Assembly: GCA_017624835.1 (NCBI GenBank)
Contig: JAGAMG010000006.1
Coordinates: forward strand, 19,952-83,951
DNA length: 64,000 nt
Reading direction: 5' to 3'
Source: Lachnospiraceae bacterium
GTDB taxonomy: Bacteria; Bacillota; Clostridia; Lachnospirales; Lachnospiraceae
A program made the translations under genes and the position numbers. Below, one piece after another: positions 7,626 to 16,746 of this stretch (positions are counted from its first letter, which is position 1; each line of letters opens with the position of its first letter). The notes beneath the pieces were generated by a model. The model was given only the letters and a program-made list of their open reading frames with translations, made no database searches and was not told where the DNA came from.

Positions 7626-9371
7626 TTAATTAAGCTGGGTGATTCCTTCGATATTACTGTCTATCATTAAAGAGTAATTGGTATAATACACCACAAATCC
7701 GGGCTTGCCGCCACCGGGCTTTTTCACATGTTTTTTCTGGATATAGTCAATTTCAATTTTTTCCTGGCCGCGCCCCTTGGAATAATAGGCTGCCAGACGA
7801 CCTGCCTCTTCAAAGGTTCTGTCGGGAAGTTCTTCTGCGCCTTCTGATTTCACAATTACATGGGAGCCGGGCATGCCTTTTGCATGGAACCACCAGTCAT
7901 TTCCGGTGGCAAATTTGAAGGTTAATTCTTCGTTTTGGTAATTATTTTTTCCAACATAAATATGAAAACCGTCACTGCTGATATAGTGGAAGGGCTTGCT
8001 GGTAATCTTAACCTTTTTGCCACCGCCCTTTCTGCGGATATAACCACTTTCCGTAAGCTCCTCCTTGATTTCCACCAAGTCCTCTTCCTGTAAAGCAATA
8101 TCCAAAGCAGCACTAATGGTTTCCAGATGGTCGATTTCATCTTTGACCTCCTTGGTAAGCTCGGATAGGGCTTCATAGGTTCGCTTTAATTTATTATATT
8201 TTTCAAAATATTTCTTTGCATTTTCCGTGGCGGAAAGGGTAGGGTCAAGGGGGATAGTAATAGGCTCATTGGTATAGTAATTGATTGCCTCAAGGGATTT
8301 ATCCCCAAGCTTTGCACTATACCCGTAGGTATTCAGCAATTCACCGTAGATACGGTATTTGTCCCGTTTTTCCGTATCCTTCATTTGCCGTAACTGTAAA
8401 TCATATTTTTTCACATTACGTTCTAATGCCGTCTGTACAATCCGGCGCAGGTCGGAGGATTTCTGACGGATACGGGTAATGGTATTTTTTTCGGCATAAT
8501 AACTTTCCAAAAGAGTGCTCATGGAATCATAGGCCACTAATTTATCATTGCCGGTGCTATACAGAGTCAAGGGCAGTGCGGCAAAATCCACCGGTTGGGA
8601 ACCGGTGTAAGCGATATTGGGAGTAAAATTCCCTGCCTTGATGGCAGCCACCATTTTTTCAAAGGCTTGGAAAAGACGTTGATAATCTGTTTCGGACAAT
8701 GCAGCGGTGGGTTGTTCCCCGTCAATGCCGGCTTCATAGCAAAGCTCCTGAGCTAAGATAGGAGAGATGCCTGCGAAGCTGCCGTAAAGTGCTTTGAAGG
8801 CAGGCTGCGGCTTGGTGGAAAGTGCCTGATAAAAGGCTACATACTCCGTAGTCAAAGCATCCAGCTTATCCTGAGTCTGAGCAATAAAGTAGGGCTTGCC
8901 GGGTAATACCTCCCGGACACTGCTGACTGCCGCAGAAACATGCTTGATACTGTCAATAATCATATTTTCTTCATTGCAGAAAATAATATTACTGTGTTTT
9001 CCCATGATTTCAACAATAAGGGTCTTGCGGCACAAATCCCCCATTTCATCCAAGTGCTCCACACCGATATGAATAATACGCTCCAATCCCGGCTGAGAAA
9101 TGGACACAATACGTCCATTCTGCAAATGCTTACGAAGCAGCATACAAAAATTCGGTGCAGTCAAGGGACTGGGCTTATTGGTTTCCGTCAAATAAATCAA
9201 AGGCAGGGAAGCTCCCGCAGAAATAAACAGACGCTTCTGTCCATTAGGAGTCTTAATAGTAAGCAAAAGCTCATCGCTTTCCGGCTGAGCAATCTTATAC
9301 AACCTGCCCCCCATCAATTCCTCCTTCATTTCCTTCACAACATTCGCTATCGTAACGCCATCAAAAGCCAT
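7626..9371 (-). CDS. rqcH: Rqc2 homolog RqcH (NFACT family)
   Basis: RqcH binds stalled 50S-peptidyl-tRNA complexes and adds C-terminal alanine tails that mark incomplete proteins for ClpXP and other proteases. The 581-residue product has an NFACT-N domain (MAFDGVTIANVVKEM, then the PNFCMLLRKHL segment), a central coiled coil (about 280-430) and an NFACT-R domain (NDWWFHAKGMPGSHVIVKS). The pair equivalent to the Asp-Arg of Bacillus RqcH at 97-98 reads Glu-Arg here, a conservative change. The family was formerly annotated as fibronectin-binding. clpP and clpX are also in the window at 43.7-45.6 kb. Confidence 0.93.
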   Translation of the reverse strand: MAFDGVTIANVVKEMKEELMGGRLYKIAQPESDELLLTIKTPNGQKRLFISAGASLPLIYLTETNKPSPLTAPNFCMLLRKHLQNGRIVSISQPGLERIIHIGVEHLDEMGDLCRKTLIVEIMGKHSNIIFCNEENMIIDSIKHVSAAVSSVREVLPGKPYFIAQTQDKLDALTTEYVAFYQALSTKPQPAFKALYGSFAGISPILAQELCYEAGIDGEQPTAALSETDYQRLFQAFEKMVAAIKAGNFTPNIAYTGSQPVDFAALPLTLYSTGNDKLVAYDSMSTLLESYYAEKNTITRIRQKSSDLRRIVQTALERNVKKYDLQLRQMKDTEKRDKYRIYGELLNTYGYSAKLGDKSLEAINYYTNEPITIPLDPTLSATENAKKYFEKYNKLKRTYEALSELTKEVKDEIDHLETISAALDIALQEEDLVEIKEELTESGYIRRKGGGKKVKITSKPFHYISSDGFHIYVGKNNYQNEELTFKFATGNDWWFHAKGMPGSHVIVKSEGAEELPDRTFEEAGRLAAYYSKGRGQEKIEIDYIQKKHVKKPGGGKPGFVVYYTNYSLMIDSNIEGITQLN

Positions 9372-9415
9372 AATAATTCCTCGTTTTCTTTTTAAATTTA
9401 TTCACTCCAAATTTG

Positions 9416-9748
9416 TTATTTCCATTCCTTCAAATCACGGAGATTTTCCTCCAATTCAATGGTTTTCATATCAATATCATTATATTCTGCACGATACCGA
9501 TACACAGAAATCACATAAAAGGGCTTGTCGAAGTTTGTTTCCTTATAAGCCCCATGACCATCCATCGGCTGAAAAGTATTTCCTTCAAGAACCACCGAAC
9601 CATAAAATTTATCCTGCAATAACAAAAAGTCCAAATACCATCCATCAACCCAAGCCCCATCTTCCTGACAGCTTACCTTTCGAGGCAAAGGAGCCAGACA
9701 CAGTATGCCGATTAAGAAGAGTGCTATAGCAATAATAATTTTTTTCAT
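9416..9748 (-). CDS. Exported or membrane-anchored protein of unknown function (110 aa)
   Basis: The N-terminus (MKKIIIAIALFLIGILCLAPLP) is a clear signal peptide or signal anchor, possibly with a lipobox-like Cys at residue 17. The rest is a small soluble domain rich in aromatic residues (VDGWYLDFLLLQDKFYGSVVL, FYVISVYRYRAEYND). I do not recognise it. It follows rqcH's start by 44 bases in the same direction and may share its transcript. Confidence 0.55.
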   Translation of the reverse strand: MKKIIIAIALFLIGILCLAPLPRKVSCQEDGAWVDGWYLDFLLLQDKFYGSVVLEGNTFQPMDGHGAYKETNFDKPFYVISVYRYRAEYNDIDMKTIELEENLRDLKEWK

Positions 9749-9931
9749 AAATTTTTCACACCTTTTGTATTTGTCCTAATTGAATTCTAAATTAAAATCA
9801 CAAGCTATATAAGAATGAAACTTATTTCAAACGCAAGCAAAGTATACCACACCATTCCAAATAAATCTACAAACTACACCATTCAACTTATTATTTTTCC
9901 AGAGGAATTTTTTATTTTTGTGTCCGTGGCT

Positions 9932-10187
9932 ATGAATAGAGCAGGAGCAGGGGGCTGGGGGATATTTGGGGGGCATATGGGAGGGTGTTAGTATTTCTTA
10001 GTATCCTTATTCAACAACCAGCAATAATCGGACAGGACGTCCGATTAAGGCATGTATGTGCCACGGATGGCACACACATGCCGTTTGCCTCAGCTATCAA
10101 TCAACCTGACAAGGATACTTAGAAATCCTTACGCCCGTACATCCGCCCCCCCAAATATCCCCCATTCCCCTGCTCCGACCCATTCAT
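9932..10187. repeat. Long imperfect palindrome with two internal hairpins (256 bp)
   Basis: The arms at 9932-10013 and 10109-10187 are inverted copies over about 75 bases. The best stretches are GGAGCAGGGG with CCCCTGCTCC, GGGGGATATTTGGGG with its complement, and TTCTTAGTATCCTT with AAGGATACTTAGAA. The central part holds two more hairpins: TCGGAC/GTCCGA (10028-10044) and a 14-bp stem GGCATGTATGTGCC/GGCACACACATGCC (10049-10082). No reading frame is credible. It resembles a non-autonomous mobile element or a large structured RNA, and it fills most of the 567-bp gap before yicC. A 10-base direct repeat (CATTCATCCC) follows its right end. Confidence 0.7.
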
Positions 10188-10235
10188 CCCCATTCATCCC
10201 CCCACATAAAAACCAAAAAATCCCTCACATCCACC

Positions 10236-10264
10236 TTGACGCCTCCCCGAACTTACCTTATAAT
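10236..10264 (+). promoter_or_regulatory. Promoter of the yicC-remA-gmk-rpoZ operon
   Basis: TTGACG (10236-10241), 17-base spacer, TATAAT (10259-10264). Transcription would start near 10271, 45 bases before the yicC start. Confidence 0.7.
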
Positions 10265-10315
10265 AAAATGAAGTATGTGGTGATGGACAAATCCGCATAC
10301 CGGATAGGAGTGCTT

Positions 10316-11194
10316 ATGATAAAAAGTATGACCGGTTTCGGCAGATGTGAGGTTGCCGAGAGTAACAGAAAGTTTACGGTGGAAATGAAATCAGTAAACC
10401 ACCGCTATTTGGATGTCAACATTAAGATGCCCAAAAAGCTGAACTTCTTTGAGTCCGCTATCCGTAGTGAACTGAAGAATTATATTTCTCGCGGAAAGGT
10501 TGATATTTTTATCAGCTATGAAGATTTTTCAGAGAATAATTCCAGCGTAAGGTACAATAAGGAACTTGCAGAGGAGTATTTGAAGTACTTACGTCAGATG
10601 GCTCAGGACTTTGGCTTGGATGATGATATCAGAGTATCTACACTTTCCAAGTATCCCGAGGTGTTTACCATGGAGGAGCAGAATATTGATGAGGAAGAGC
10701 TATGGAAAGAACTGCAAAAAGCTGTTCAAGGTGCCTCTGAAATGTTTGTGCAGACCCGAATTGTGGAAGGTGAGCATTTAAGAAACGATTTGATTGACAA
10801 GCTGGATGGAATGTCAAAGCTGGTTGATTTTATTACAGAGCGTTCTCCCAAAATTATTGCAGAATACAAAGAAAAATTGGAAGAAAAGGTCAGAGACCTT
10901 TTGGCAGACACCGCCATTGATGAAGGCAGACTTTTGACAGAGGTCACTATCTTTGCAGATAAGGTTTGTGTGGATGAGGAATTGGTGCGTCTGCGCAGTC
11001 ATATTGAGACTACCAAGAGCACCCTGCAGGCAGGTGGAAGTATCGGAAGGAAGCTTGACTTTATTGCTCAGGAAATGAACCGTGAGGCAAATACCATTCT
11101 TTCCAAGGCAAACGATTTGGAGATTTCTAATTGTGCCATTGAGCTAAAAACAGAAATCGAAAAGGTTCGCGAGCAGATACAGAATATCGAGTAG
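10316..11194 (+). CDS. yicC: YicC/YloC family endoribonuclease
   Basis: The 292-residue product begins MIKSMTGFG, the family's invariant start, and ends with the conserved [17 protein letters not shown] region and a C-terminal [12 protein letters not shown]. YicC-type enzymes are endoribonucleases involved in RNA decay. The frame is open far upstream, but the extension is proline-rich noise that overlaps the promoter at 10236-10264. The ATG at 10316 with GGAG at 10307-10310 is the start. It heads a tightly spaced operon with remA, gmk and rpoZ, a standard Firmicute order. Confidence 0.93.
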   Translation: MIKSMTGFGRCEVAESNRKFTVEMKSVNHRYLDVNIKMPKKLNFFESAIRSELKNYISRGKVDIFISYEDFSENNSSVRYNKELAEEYLKYLRQMAQDFGLDDDIRVSTLSKYPEVFTMEEQNIDEEELWKELQKAVQGASEMFVQTRIVEGEHLRNDLIDKLDGMSKLVDFITERSPKIIAEYKEKLEEKVRDLLADTAIDEGRLLTEVTIFADKVCVDEELVRLRSHIETTKSTLQAGGSIGRKLDFIAQEMNREANTILSKANDLEISNCAIELKTEIEKVREQIQNIE

Positions 11195-11201
11195 AGGTAG
11201 T

Positions 11202-11471
11202 ATGAACAGATTAATTCATATTGGCTTTGGCAATATTGTAAATACCGGTAAGATTATTGCAATCGTCAGCCCGGAATCTGCCCCTATCAAACGTATGGTG
11301 CAGAAGGCAAAGGAAAGTGGCATGGCAATTGATGCTACTCAGGGGCGAAAAACAAAGTCCGTTCTGGTTATGGAAAATAGTCAAGTGGTGCTTTCAGCAC
11401 TATTGCCGGAAACCATTGCAGGTCGTGCACAGAGCGGTTTTGAAACAGAGGCAGCTGAGGAGTTGACGTAA
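11202..11471 (+). CDS. remA: Extracellular matrix regulator RemA-like protein (DUF370)
   Basis: The 89-residue protein begins [31 protein letters not shown], the RemA signature. In Bacillus RemA is a DNA-binding activator of biofilm matrix operons and osmoprotection genes. Its position between yicC and gmk is conserved across Firmicutes. It starts 7 bases after yicC stops, with AGAGGTAG as the ribosome-binding site. The regulon in this organism cannot be told from sequence. Confidence 0.92.
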   Translation: MNRLIHIGFGNIVNTGKIIAIVSPESAPIKRMVQKAKESGMAIDATQGRKTKSVLVMENSQVVLSALLPETIAGRAQSGFETEAAEELT

Positions 11472-11525
11472 TACGAGAATACGGTGTGAATGTTAGGTAC
11501 AAATATTAAGAGGAAGATAGAGTAT

Positions 11526-12161
11526 ATGAAGGAAAAAGGAATTCTTATCGTCATATCAGGATTTTCCGGAGCAGGAAAAGGTACTTTGATGAAGAAGCTG
11601 CTTCAGACATATGATAACTATGCATTGTCCATTTCCATGACCACCAGACAGCCCAGAGAAGGGGAAAGAGATGGTGTGGAATACTTCTTTAGAACCAAGG
11701 AGCAGTTTGAAGAAAATATCAGCAAGGATGGTTTTATAGAGTACGCATGCTATTGCGGTAATTATTACGGCACTCCCAAGAAATACGTGGAGGAGCAGCT
11801 GGAAGCCGGCAAGGATGTTATTTTGGAAATAGAGATTCAGGGAGCACTTAAGGTAAAAGAACAGTTCCCGGAAAGTCTGCTTTTATTTGTAACACCCCCC
11901 ACTGCCGCTGAATTACAGCGTAGACTTGTAGGAAGAGGCACGGAGACGGAGGAAGTAATCAGTAACCGTCTTGCCCGAGCAAGTGAGGAATCAGAAGGCA
12001 TTGAAGCCTATGATTATATAGTGATAAATGATGACTTGGACGTTTGTGTGAAGGAGCTTCACGCTTTGGTGGATGCATCACGCAGAGCGCCCGTTAGAAG
12101 AAAAGAATTTATAAAAGAAATCAGAGAGGAACTGAAAGGTTTCGCGAAAGGAGCAGAATAA
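11526..12161 (+). CDS. gmk: Guanylate kinase
   Basis: Guanylate kinase converts GMP and ATP to GDP and ADP. The P-loop GFSGAGKGTL is near the N-terminus, followed by the GMP-binding segment SISMTTRQPREGERDGVEYFF and the R-x-GRGTE lid region. The chosen start gives 211 residues, normal for the family, and follows AGAGGAAG. An in-frame ATG at 11490 would add 12 residues unlike the family. It overlaps rpoZ by one base (TAATG), which suggests translational coupling. Confidence 0.95.
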   Translation: MKEKGILIVISGFSGAGKGTLMKKLLQTYDNYALSISMTTRQPREGERDGVEYFFRTKEQFEENISKDGFIEYACYCGNYYGTPKKYVEEQLEAGKDVILEIEIQGALKVKEQFPESLLLFVTPPTAAELQRRLVGRGTETEEVISNRLARASEESEGIEAYDYIVINDDLDVCVKELHALVDASRRAPVRRKEFIKEIREELKGFAKGAE

Positions 12162-12394
12162 TGTTACATCCATCTTATTCCGATTTAATGAAGGTAGTAA
12201 ATAGTGAGGTAGAGCCCGGTGAGGCACCGGTAGTTAACAGCCGTTATTCCATCGTAATGGCAACCTCCAGAAGAGCAAGACAGATTATCAGCGGTGAGGA
12301 GCCCTTGGTGGCTGGTAAGGACAAGAAGCCTTTGTCCGTTGCAGTTGATGAGCTGAATCAGGGCAAGATTAAGATTCTTAGCGAAGAAGAATAA
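12161..12394 (+). CDS. rpoZ: RNA polymerase omega subunit
   Basis: The 77-residue protein begins MLHPSYSDLMKVVNSE and contains the conserved SRYSIVMATSRRARQI helix that clamps the beta-prime C-terminus during core polymerase assembly. Length and position after gmk are typical. A short hairpin (GTAGCTGG/CCAGCTAC, 12412-12436) without a clear T run follows before rimO. Confidence 0.95.
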   Translation: MLHPSYSDLMKVVNSEVEPGEAPVVNSRYSIVMATSRRARQIISGEEPLVAGKDKKPLSVAVDELNQGKIKILSEEE

Positions 12395-12479
12395 TCAGAC
12401 GAAAAGGTGTGGTAGCTGGAGCTTTTGCCCAGCTACTCGTTGTTTATGTGGCGGTATTTGAGTTTAGAAAGGTTTGTTT

Positions 12480-13808
12480 ATGAAAATATTATTTGTATCC
12501 CTTGGCTGTGACAAAAATCTGGTAGATTCTGAAATGATGCTGGGTATGCTGCAGGAAAGGGGATTTGGCTTTACGGATGATGAGGCGGAAGCGGATATTG
12601 TGGTGGTAAATACCTGCTGCTTTATCGGTGATGCAAAGGAAGAAAGCATCAATACCCTTCTGGAAATGAGTGAGCTAAAGGAAAGCGGGCAGATTAAGGC
12701 ATTAATTGCAGCAGGCTGTTTGGCGCAGAGGTACCGAGAGGAGATTCAGGAGGAAATTCCTCAGGTGGATGCCATTATTGGAACTACTGCTATTGATGAA
12801 ATCGTAGCTGCTGTAGAGGAAATTCTTGCAGGGGATAAGCACAATCATTATCAGGATATCAATGCGAAGCCTGTTACGGATAAGAAAAGAGTGGTTACCA
12901 CCGGCGGGCATTTCGCTTATCTTAAAATTGCGGAGGGCTGTGATAAGCATTGTACTTATTGCATTATTCCCAAGGTAAGGGGAAGCTTTCGCAGTGTTCC
13001 CATGGAGAGTCTTTTGGCAGAGGCGAAGGCTTTGGCAGATGGCGGTGTAAAGGAGTTGATTCTGGTAGCTCAGGAAACCACACTTTACGGTAAGGATTTG
13101 TATGGGGAAAAGAGTCTCCCTAAGTTACTTCATGAATTGGCTCAGATTCCCGGTATTTATTGGATTCGTATTCTTTATTGTTATCCCGAGGAGATTACCG
13201 ATGAATTAATAGAGGCGATAGCAACAGAGCCTAAGGTATGCCATTATTTGGATATTCCCATTCAACATGGTGCAGACCCTGTTTTGAAGCGTATGGGAAG
13301 GCGAACCAATCAACAGGAGCTTCGTGAGATTATCGGAAAGCTTCGTGACAGGATTCCCGATATCTGCTTAAGAACTACTTTGATTAGCGGTTTCCCGGGA
13401 GAAACTGAGGAAGATTTTGAGGAATTATACCGATTTGTAAATGAGATGGAATTTGACCGTCTTGGGGTATTTCCATATTCTCAGGAGGAGGATACACCTG
13501 CTGCTACTATGGCAGACCAGGTTCCTGAGGAGATAAAAGCCTTTCGCAGGGATGAACTGATGGAGCTTCAGCAGGAGATTGCTTTTGAAAAGGCGGAGGA
13601 TATGATTGGCCGTATTCTTACCGTTATGATTGAAGGTAAGGTGGCAGATGAGGATACTTATGTGGCAAGAACCTATAGGGATGCTCCAAATGTGGACGGT
13701 TATCTCTTTGTAAATACCACGGCTAGTCTGATGACCGGGGATTTTGTGAGGGTGCAGGTAGTGGATGCCAACGAATATGATTTGATTGGAGAGATGTATC
13801 ATGAATAA
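12480..13808 (+). CDS. rimO: Ribosomal protein uS12 methylthiotransferase RimO
   Basis: RimO is a radical-SAM enzyme that methylthiolates an aspartate of ribosomal protein S12. The 442-residue product has the N-terminal UPF0004 domain with cysteines in SLGCDKNLVDSE, NTCCFI and AAGCLAQRY that bind one FeS cluster, the radical-SAM CDKHCTYCIIP motif for the second, and a C-terminal TRAM domain. The GCDKNLVDSE and AEGCDKHCTYC wording is RimO-like, not MiaB-like. The start at 12480 follows AGAAAGG; an in-frame TTG at 12474 adds two residues. It overlaps pgsA by 8 bases. Confidence 0.94.
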   Translation: MKILFVSLGCDKNLVDSEMMLGMLQERGFGFTDDEAEADIVVVNTCCFIGDAKEESINTLLEMSELKESGQIKALIAAGCLAQRYREEIQEEIPQVDAIIGTTAIDEIVAAVEEILAGDKHNHYQDINAKPVTDKKRVVTTGGHFAYLKIAEGCDKHCTYCIIPKVRGSFRSVPMESLLAEAKALADGGVKELILVAQETTLYGKDLYGEKSLPKLLHELAQIPGIYWIRILYCYPEEITDELIEAIATEPKVCHYLDIPIQHGADPVLKRMGRRTNQQELREIIGKLRDRIPDICLRTTLISGFPGETEEDFEELYRFVNEMEFDRLGVFPYSQEEDTPAATMADQVPEEIKAFRRDELMELQQEIAFEKAEDMIGRILTVMIEGKVADEDTYVARTYRDAPNVDGYLFVNTTASLMTGDFVRVQVVDANEYDLIGEMYHE

Positions 13809-14382
13809 AATGAATTTACCCAATAAACTGACTATTTTCAGAATGATTTTAATTTTACCATTTATAGTATTGTTGCTTGGTGGTTATCATCGTTGGGGCT
13901 GGTTTATGGCTGTTTTTGGTGACATTCTGGAATATGTGGATTATATTGCTTTGGCAATCTTCATTATTGCCAGCCTGACAGATTTATTGGATGGTAAAAT
14001 TGCCAGAAAGTATAATCTGGTTACCAACTTTGGAAAATTTATGGATCCTATTGCCGATAAGCTGTTGGTAAGTGCTGCTTTGATTTTATTGATTGAGCTT
14101 GGCAGAATTCCGGCATGGGTGGTAATTGTAATCATCAGTCGTGAATTTATTATTAACGGTTTCCGTCTCATTGCATCGGATAATAATGTGGTAATTGCAG
14201 CCAGCTATTGGGGCAAGTTTAAGACCACTTTCCAGATGGTAATGGTGTGCCTGATGATTGCTAATATCCCGGCATTACAGCTATTGACAGACATTATTAT
14301 GTGGGTAGCATTGGTATTGACGGTTGTTTCTTTGGTAGATTACCTGATTAAAAATAAAGATGTAATGAAGGATACAAAGTAG
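13801..14382 (+). CDS. pgsA: CDP-diacylglycerol-glycerol-3-phosphate 3-phosphatidyltransferase
   Basis: This integral membrane enzyme makes phosphatidylglycerol phosphate, the committed step to phosphatidylglycerol and cardiolipin. The CDP-alcohol phosphotransferase motif D-G-x2-A-R-x8-G-x3-D-x3-D is complete (TDLLDGKIARKYN, FGKFMDPIADKLL). The 193-residue product starts MNKMNLPNKLTIFRM, with about five membrane helices. The ATG lies inside the end of rimO, so translation is probably coupled. Confidence 0.95.
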   Translation: MNKMNLPNKLTIFRMILILPFIVLLLGGYHRWGWFMAVFGDILEYVDYIALAIFIIASLTDLLDGKIARKYNLVTNFGKFMDPIADKLLVSAALILLIELGRIPAWVVIVIISREFIINGFRLIASDNNVVIAASYWGKFKTTFQMVMVCLMIANIPALQLLTDIIMWVALVLTVVSLVDYLIKNKDVMKDTK

Positions 14383-14393
14383 GAGAATCATTT

Positions 14394-15065
14394 ATGGGAA
14401 AAATAACAATACAGCAGGAAACTACAATTGACCCTATCAGTTTAATAGGCAGAGAAGCCGGAGTATGCTGGGGGGCAGATATTGCAGATGGAGAAAAAAA
14501 TTACAAACGTGGTATGGACTGTCTGGTTTCCGGTCATGGAAGAACCTGGGAATATCCACAGGTATATATTGTCTTGGAAGGATATTCTGCAAGAGTAATC
14601 CGGGAATTGTATACCCATATCGGCGGCGGTCCTACCCGTTTACAGGCATCCACCAGATATATCAATTATCAAAAGGGATTTGATTATGTGATTCCTCCTA
14701 CCATCAAAAATAATGAGGAGGCCAATCAAATTTACTGTGATGCCATGAGTGAAATCGTAGCAGCCATGCAAAAGCTGGAGGCAATGAATATTCCCAGAGA
14801 GGATTGCGGAATGCTGTTGCCCCTTGGCATGGAAAGTAAGGTGGTGCTTCGTACCAATTTAAGAAATCTGATTGATATGGCACATCAGCGTCTTTGTACC
14901 AGAGCTTATTGGGAATATCGTCAGTTGATGCGGGATTTGATGAATGGCTTAAGTGCTTATTCTGAGGAGTGGAAATATTTAGTGGAAAATTATTTTGTTC
15001 CCAAATGTGATGTTTCCGGTTTTTGTACCGAGAAGAAATGCTGTGGCAGAAGACCTCAAAAATAA
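14394..15065 (+). CDS. thyX: FAD-dependent thymidylate synthase (ThyX), divergent motif
   Basis: ThyX methylates dUMP to dTMP using methylenetetrahydrofolate, FAD and NADPH. The 223-residue product lacks a literal RHRxxSxxxxSxR motif. The equivalent region reads YTHIGGGPTRLQASTRYINY, keeping the His and the final SxR. The RALGWEY-type regions and C-terminal catalytic serine area are less obvious. Similar sequences in Clostridia are annotated as ThyX. The C-terminus adds a Cys-rich tail (PKCDVSGFCTEKKCCG), which could bind metal. It starts 11 bases after pgsA. Confidence 0.8.
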   Translation: MGKITIQQETTIDPISLIGREAGVCWGADIADGEKNYKRGMDCLVSGHGRTWEYPQVYIVLEGYSARVIRELYTHIGGGPTRLQASTRYINYQKGFDYVIPPTIKNNEEANQIYCDAMSEIVAAMQKLEAMNIPREDCGMLLPLGMESKVVLRTNLRNLIDMAHQRLCTRAYWEYRQLMRDLMNGLSAYSEEWKYLVENYFVPKCDVSGFCTEKKCCGRRPQK

Positions 15066-15111
15066 AAGTAATGACAGAAAGTAAATCAGAATAGAGAATA
15101 GAGGGAAAAAC

Positions 15112-16350
15112 ATGACAGTTGAAATTATCTGCGTAGGAACAGAACTTTTGCTTGGAAATATTGTGAATACCAATGCTGCTTACTTGGCAGAGAAATGTGC
15201 GGGATTGGGGCTTTCCTGCTACTTTCAGTCAGTAGTGGGAGATAATGAAGAGCGTTTACGTCAGACATTACTTTGTGCAAAGGACAGGTCGGATATTATA
15301 ATACTTTCCGGTGGATTAGGACCTACAGAGGATGATTTAACGAAAGAAGTGGCGGCAAAGGCATGCGGAAGAGAATTGGAAGTGGATGACCATTGCATGG
15401 AACGCATTGCAGAATATTTTGCAGCCAGAGATATTACACCCACAGAGAATAATTGGAAGCAGGCAATGATACCCAAGGGAGCCATGTATGTGGATAATAA
15501 TAATGGTACGGCACCGGGAATTATTATTCAGGAAGAAAATACCCATATTATTTTATTGCCCGGTCCTCCTAACGAGTTAGTTCCCATGTTTGAGGAGAGC
15601 ATTGAGCCTTATTTGGAAAAGCTTACCCCCGGGGTAATTCGCTCCAGGACTGTAAAAATTTGTGGCGTAGGAGAAAGTGCAGCAGAAACCCGGATTAAGG
15701 ATATGATTGACAGTCAGACCAACCCTACGATTGCAACCTATGCCAAGACCGGCGAGGTACACATTCGTGTGACTGCTTCGGCAGAGGACGAAAAGGCTGC
15801 AGAAAAGCTGATAAAGCCTGTGGTAAAGGAGTTGAAAAGCCGATTTGGTTCCGCTGTTTATACCACAGAAGAGAAGGTTACTTTGGAAGAGGCTGTTGTG
15901 GAATTACTGTCCAAGCGGGGAATGACTGTTACCTGTGCAGAATCCTGTACGGGAGGGCTTCTTTCCGGCAGATTTATTAATGTGGCAGGGGTTTCCGACT
16001 GTTATAAGTCGGGCTTTATCACCTATTCCAATAAGGCAAAAAGAAAGCTTCTGGGAGTCAAAAAAACCACTCTTGATAAATATGGTGCGGTAAGTGCACA
16101 AACAGCGGAGGAAATGGCAAAGGGTGCTGCCAAAGCGGCGAAGGCGGATGTGGCTGTGGCTATTACCGGCATTGCAGGACCTGACGGAGGCACCAAGGAA
16201 AAGCCCGTTGGACTTGTATTTATTGGCTGTAACGTAAAGGGAAAGGTAACTGTTGAAAAGTTTCAGTTTAAGGGCAATCGAGCCAAGGTGCGGGAAGCAG
16301 CTGTCTCAGCAGCATTGGAATTAATGCGTCGATGTGTGCTGGAGAACTAA
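15112..16350 (+). CDS. cinA: CinA: competence/damage-inducible protein with NMN deamidase domain
   Basis: The 412-residue product has an N-terminal MoaB/MogA-like domain (IICVGTELLLGNIVNTN, LSGGLGPTEDDLTKE) and a C-terminal CinA domain (VTCAESCTGGLLSGRF, AITGIAGPDGGTKEKPVG) with nicotinamide-nucleotide amidase activity in characterised relatives. Both are intact and the length is normal. cinA next to recA is a conserved order in Firmicutes. Here a 390-base gap with an SOS-controlled promoter separates them, so recA is also expressed on its own. Confidence 0.94.
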   Translation: MTVEIICVGTELLLGNIVNTNAAYLAEKCAGLGLSCYFQSVVGDNEERLRQTLLCAKDRSDIIILSGGLGPTEDDLTKEVAAKACGRELEVDDHCMERIAEYFAARDITPTENNWKQAMIPKGAMYVDNNNGTAPGIIIQEENTHIILLPGPPNELVPMFEESIEPYLEKLTPGVIRSRTVKICGVGESAAETRIKDMIDSQTNPTIATYAKTGEVHIRVTASAEDEKAAEKLIKPVVKELKSRFGSAVYTTEEKVTLEEAVVELLSKRGMTVTCAESCTGGLLSGRFINVAGVSDCYKSGFITYSNKAKRKLLGVKKTTLDKYGAVSAQTAEEMAKGAAKAAKADVAVAITGIAGPDGGTKEKPVGLVFIGCNVKGKVTVEKFQFKGNRAKVREAAVSAALELMRRCVLEN

Positions 16351-16671
16351 TGTCTGCCGGAAAAAGACATCAAAACTAAGAAGAAAGTATAAGAGCAATA
16401 TAAAATATAAAAGAAATATAAAATAAAAAGGAATGTATCATGAGGTACTTGCCTTGGGCAGGAATTTATGGTACATTTTTTATGTCTGATAATTCTGTGA
16501 TCATATTTCGAAGTTTATCTAATACTCAGGCATTTCGCCAAGGATTTCAGAAGAGGCAAATAAATAGTAGGAGGGATGCTTTTGAGGGAGGTTTAATGGA
16601 CATAGCAAGGTTTATTTTATATTAAGAAGCAACAATATAACCGGTCAATTATGAATTAAAAAAAATAGTGA
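16351..16671. other. A-rich intergenic stretch between cinA and recA
   Basis: About 320 bases with no gene I can support. A 61-codon frame at 16440-16625 has a weak upstream AAAGGAA, but its product (MRYLPWAGIYGTFF...) has no recognisable domain and a composition unlike its neighbours. The sequence just after cinA is very A-rich with only a weak hairpin (TGTCT/AGACA). Confidence 0.5.
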
Positions 16672-16722
16672 TTGACAAATGCGAACAAATGTTTTATTCT
16701 TAGAAAAACAGAACATTTGTTC
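16672..16722 (+). promoter_or_regulatory. recA promoter overlapped by two LexA (SOS) boxes
   Basis: TTGACA (16672-16677) and TATTCT (16695-16700) are 17 bases apart. One SOS box, GAACAAATGTTT (16683-16694), fills the spacer. A second, better one, GAACATTTGTTC (16711-16722), lies just after the -10 where transcription would start. Both fit the Firmicute GAAC-N4-GTTC pattern. LexA binding would block polymerase, and DNA damage would release it. Confidence 0.85.
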
Positions 16723-16746
16723 CTTGAGAAGAAGGAGATTATGATA

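Noticed and set aside
10052-10315. N-terminal extension of the yicC frame
   Set aside because: It reads through half of the palindromic element and the promoter, with a Pro/His-rich product unlike the family. The MIKSMTGFG start is decisive.
16440-16625. 61-codon ORF upstream of recA
   Set aside because: Weak ribosome-binding site, no recognisable domain and coding statistics unlike its neighbours.
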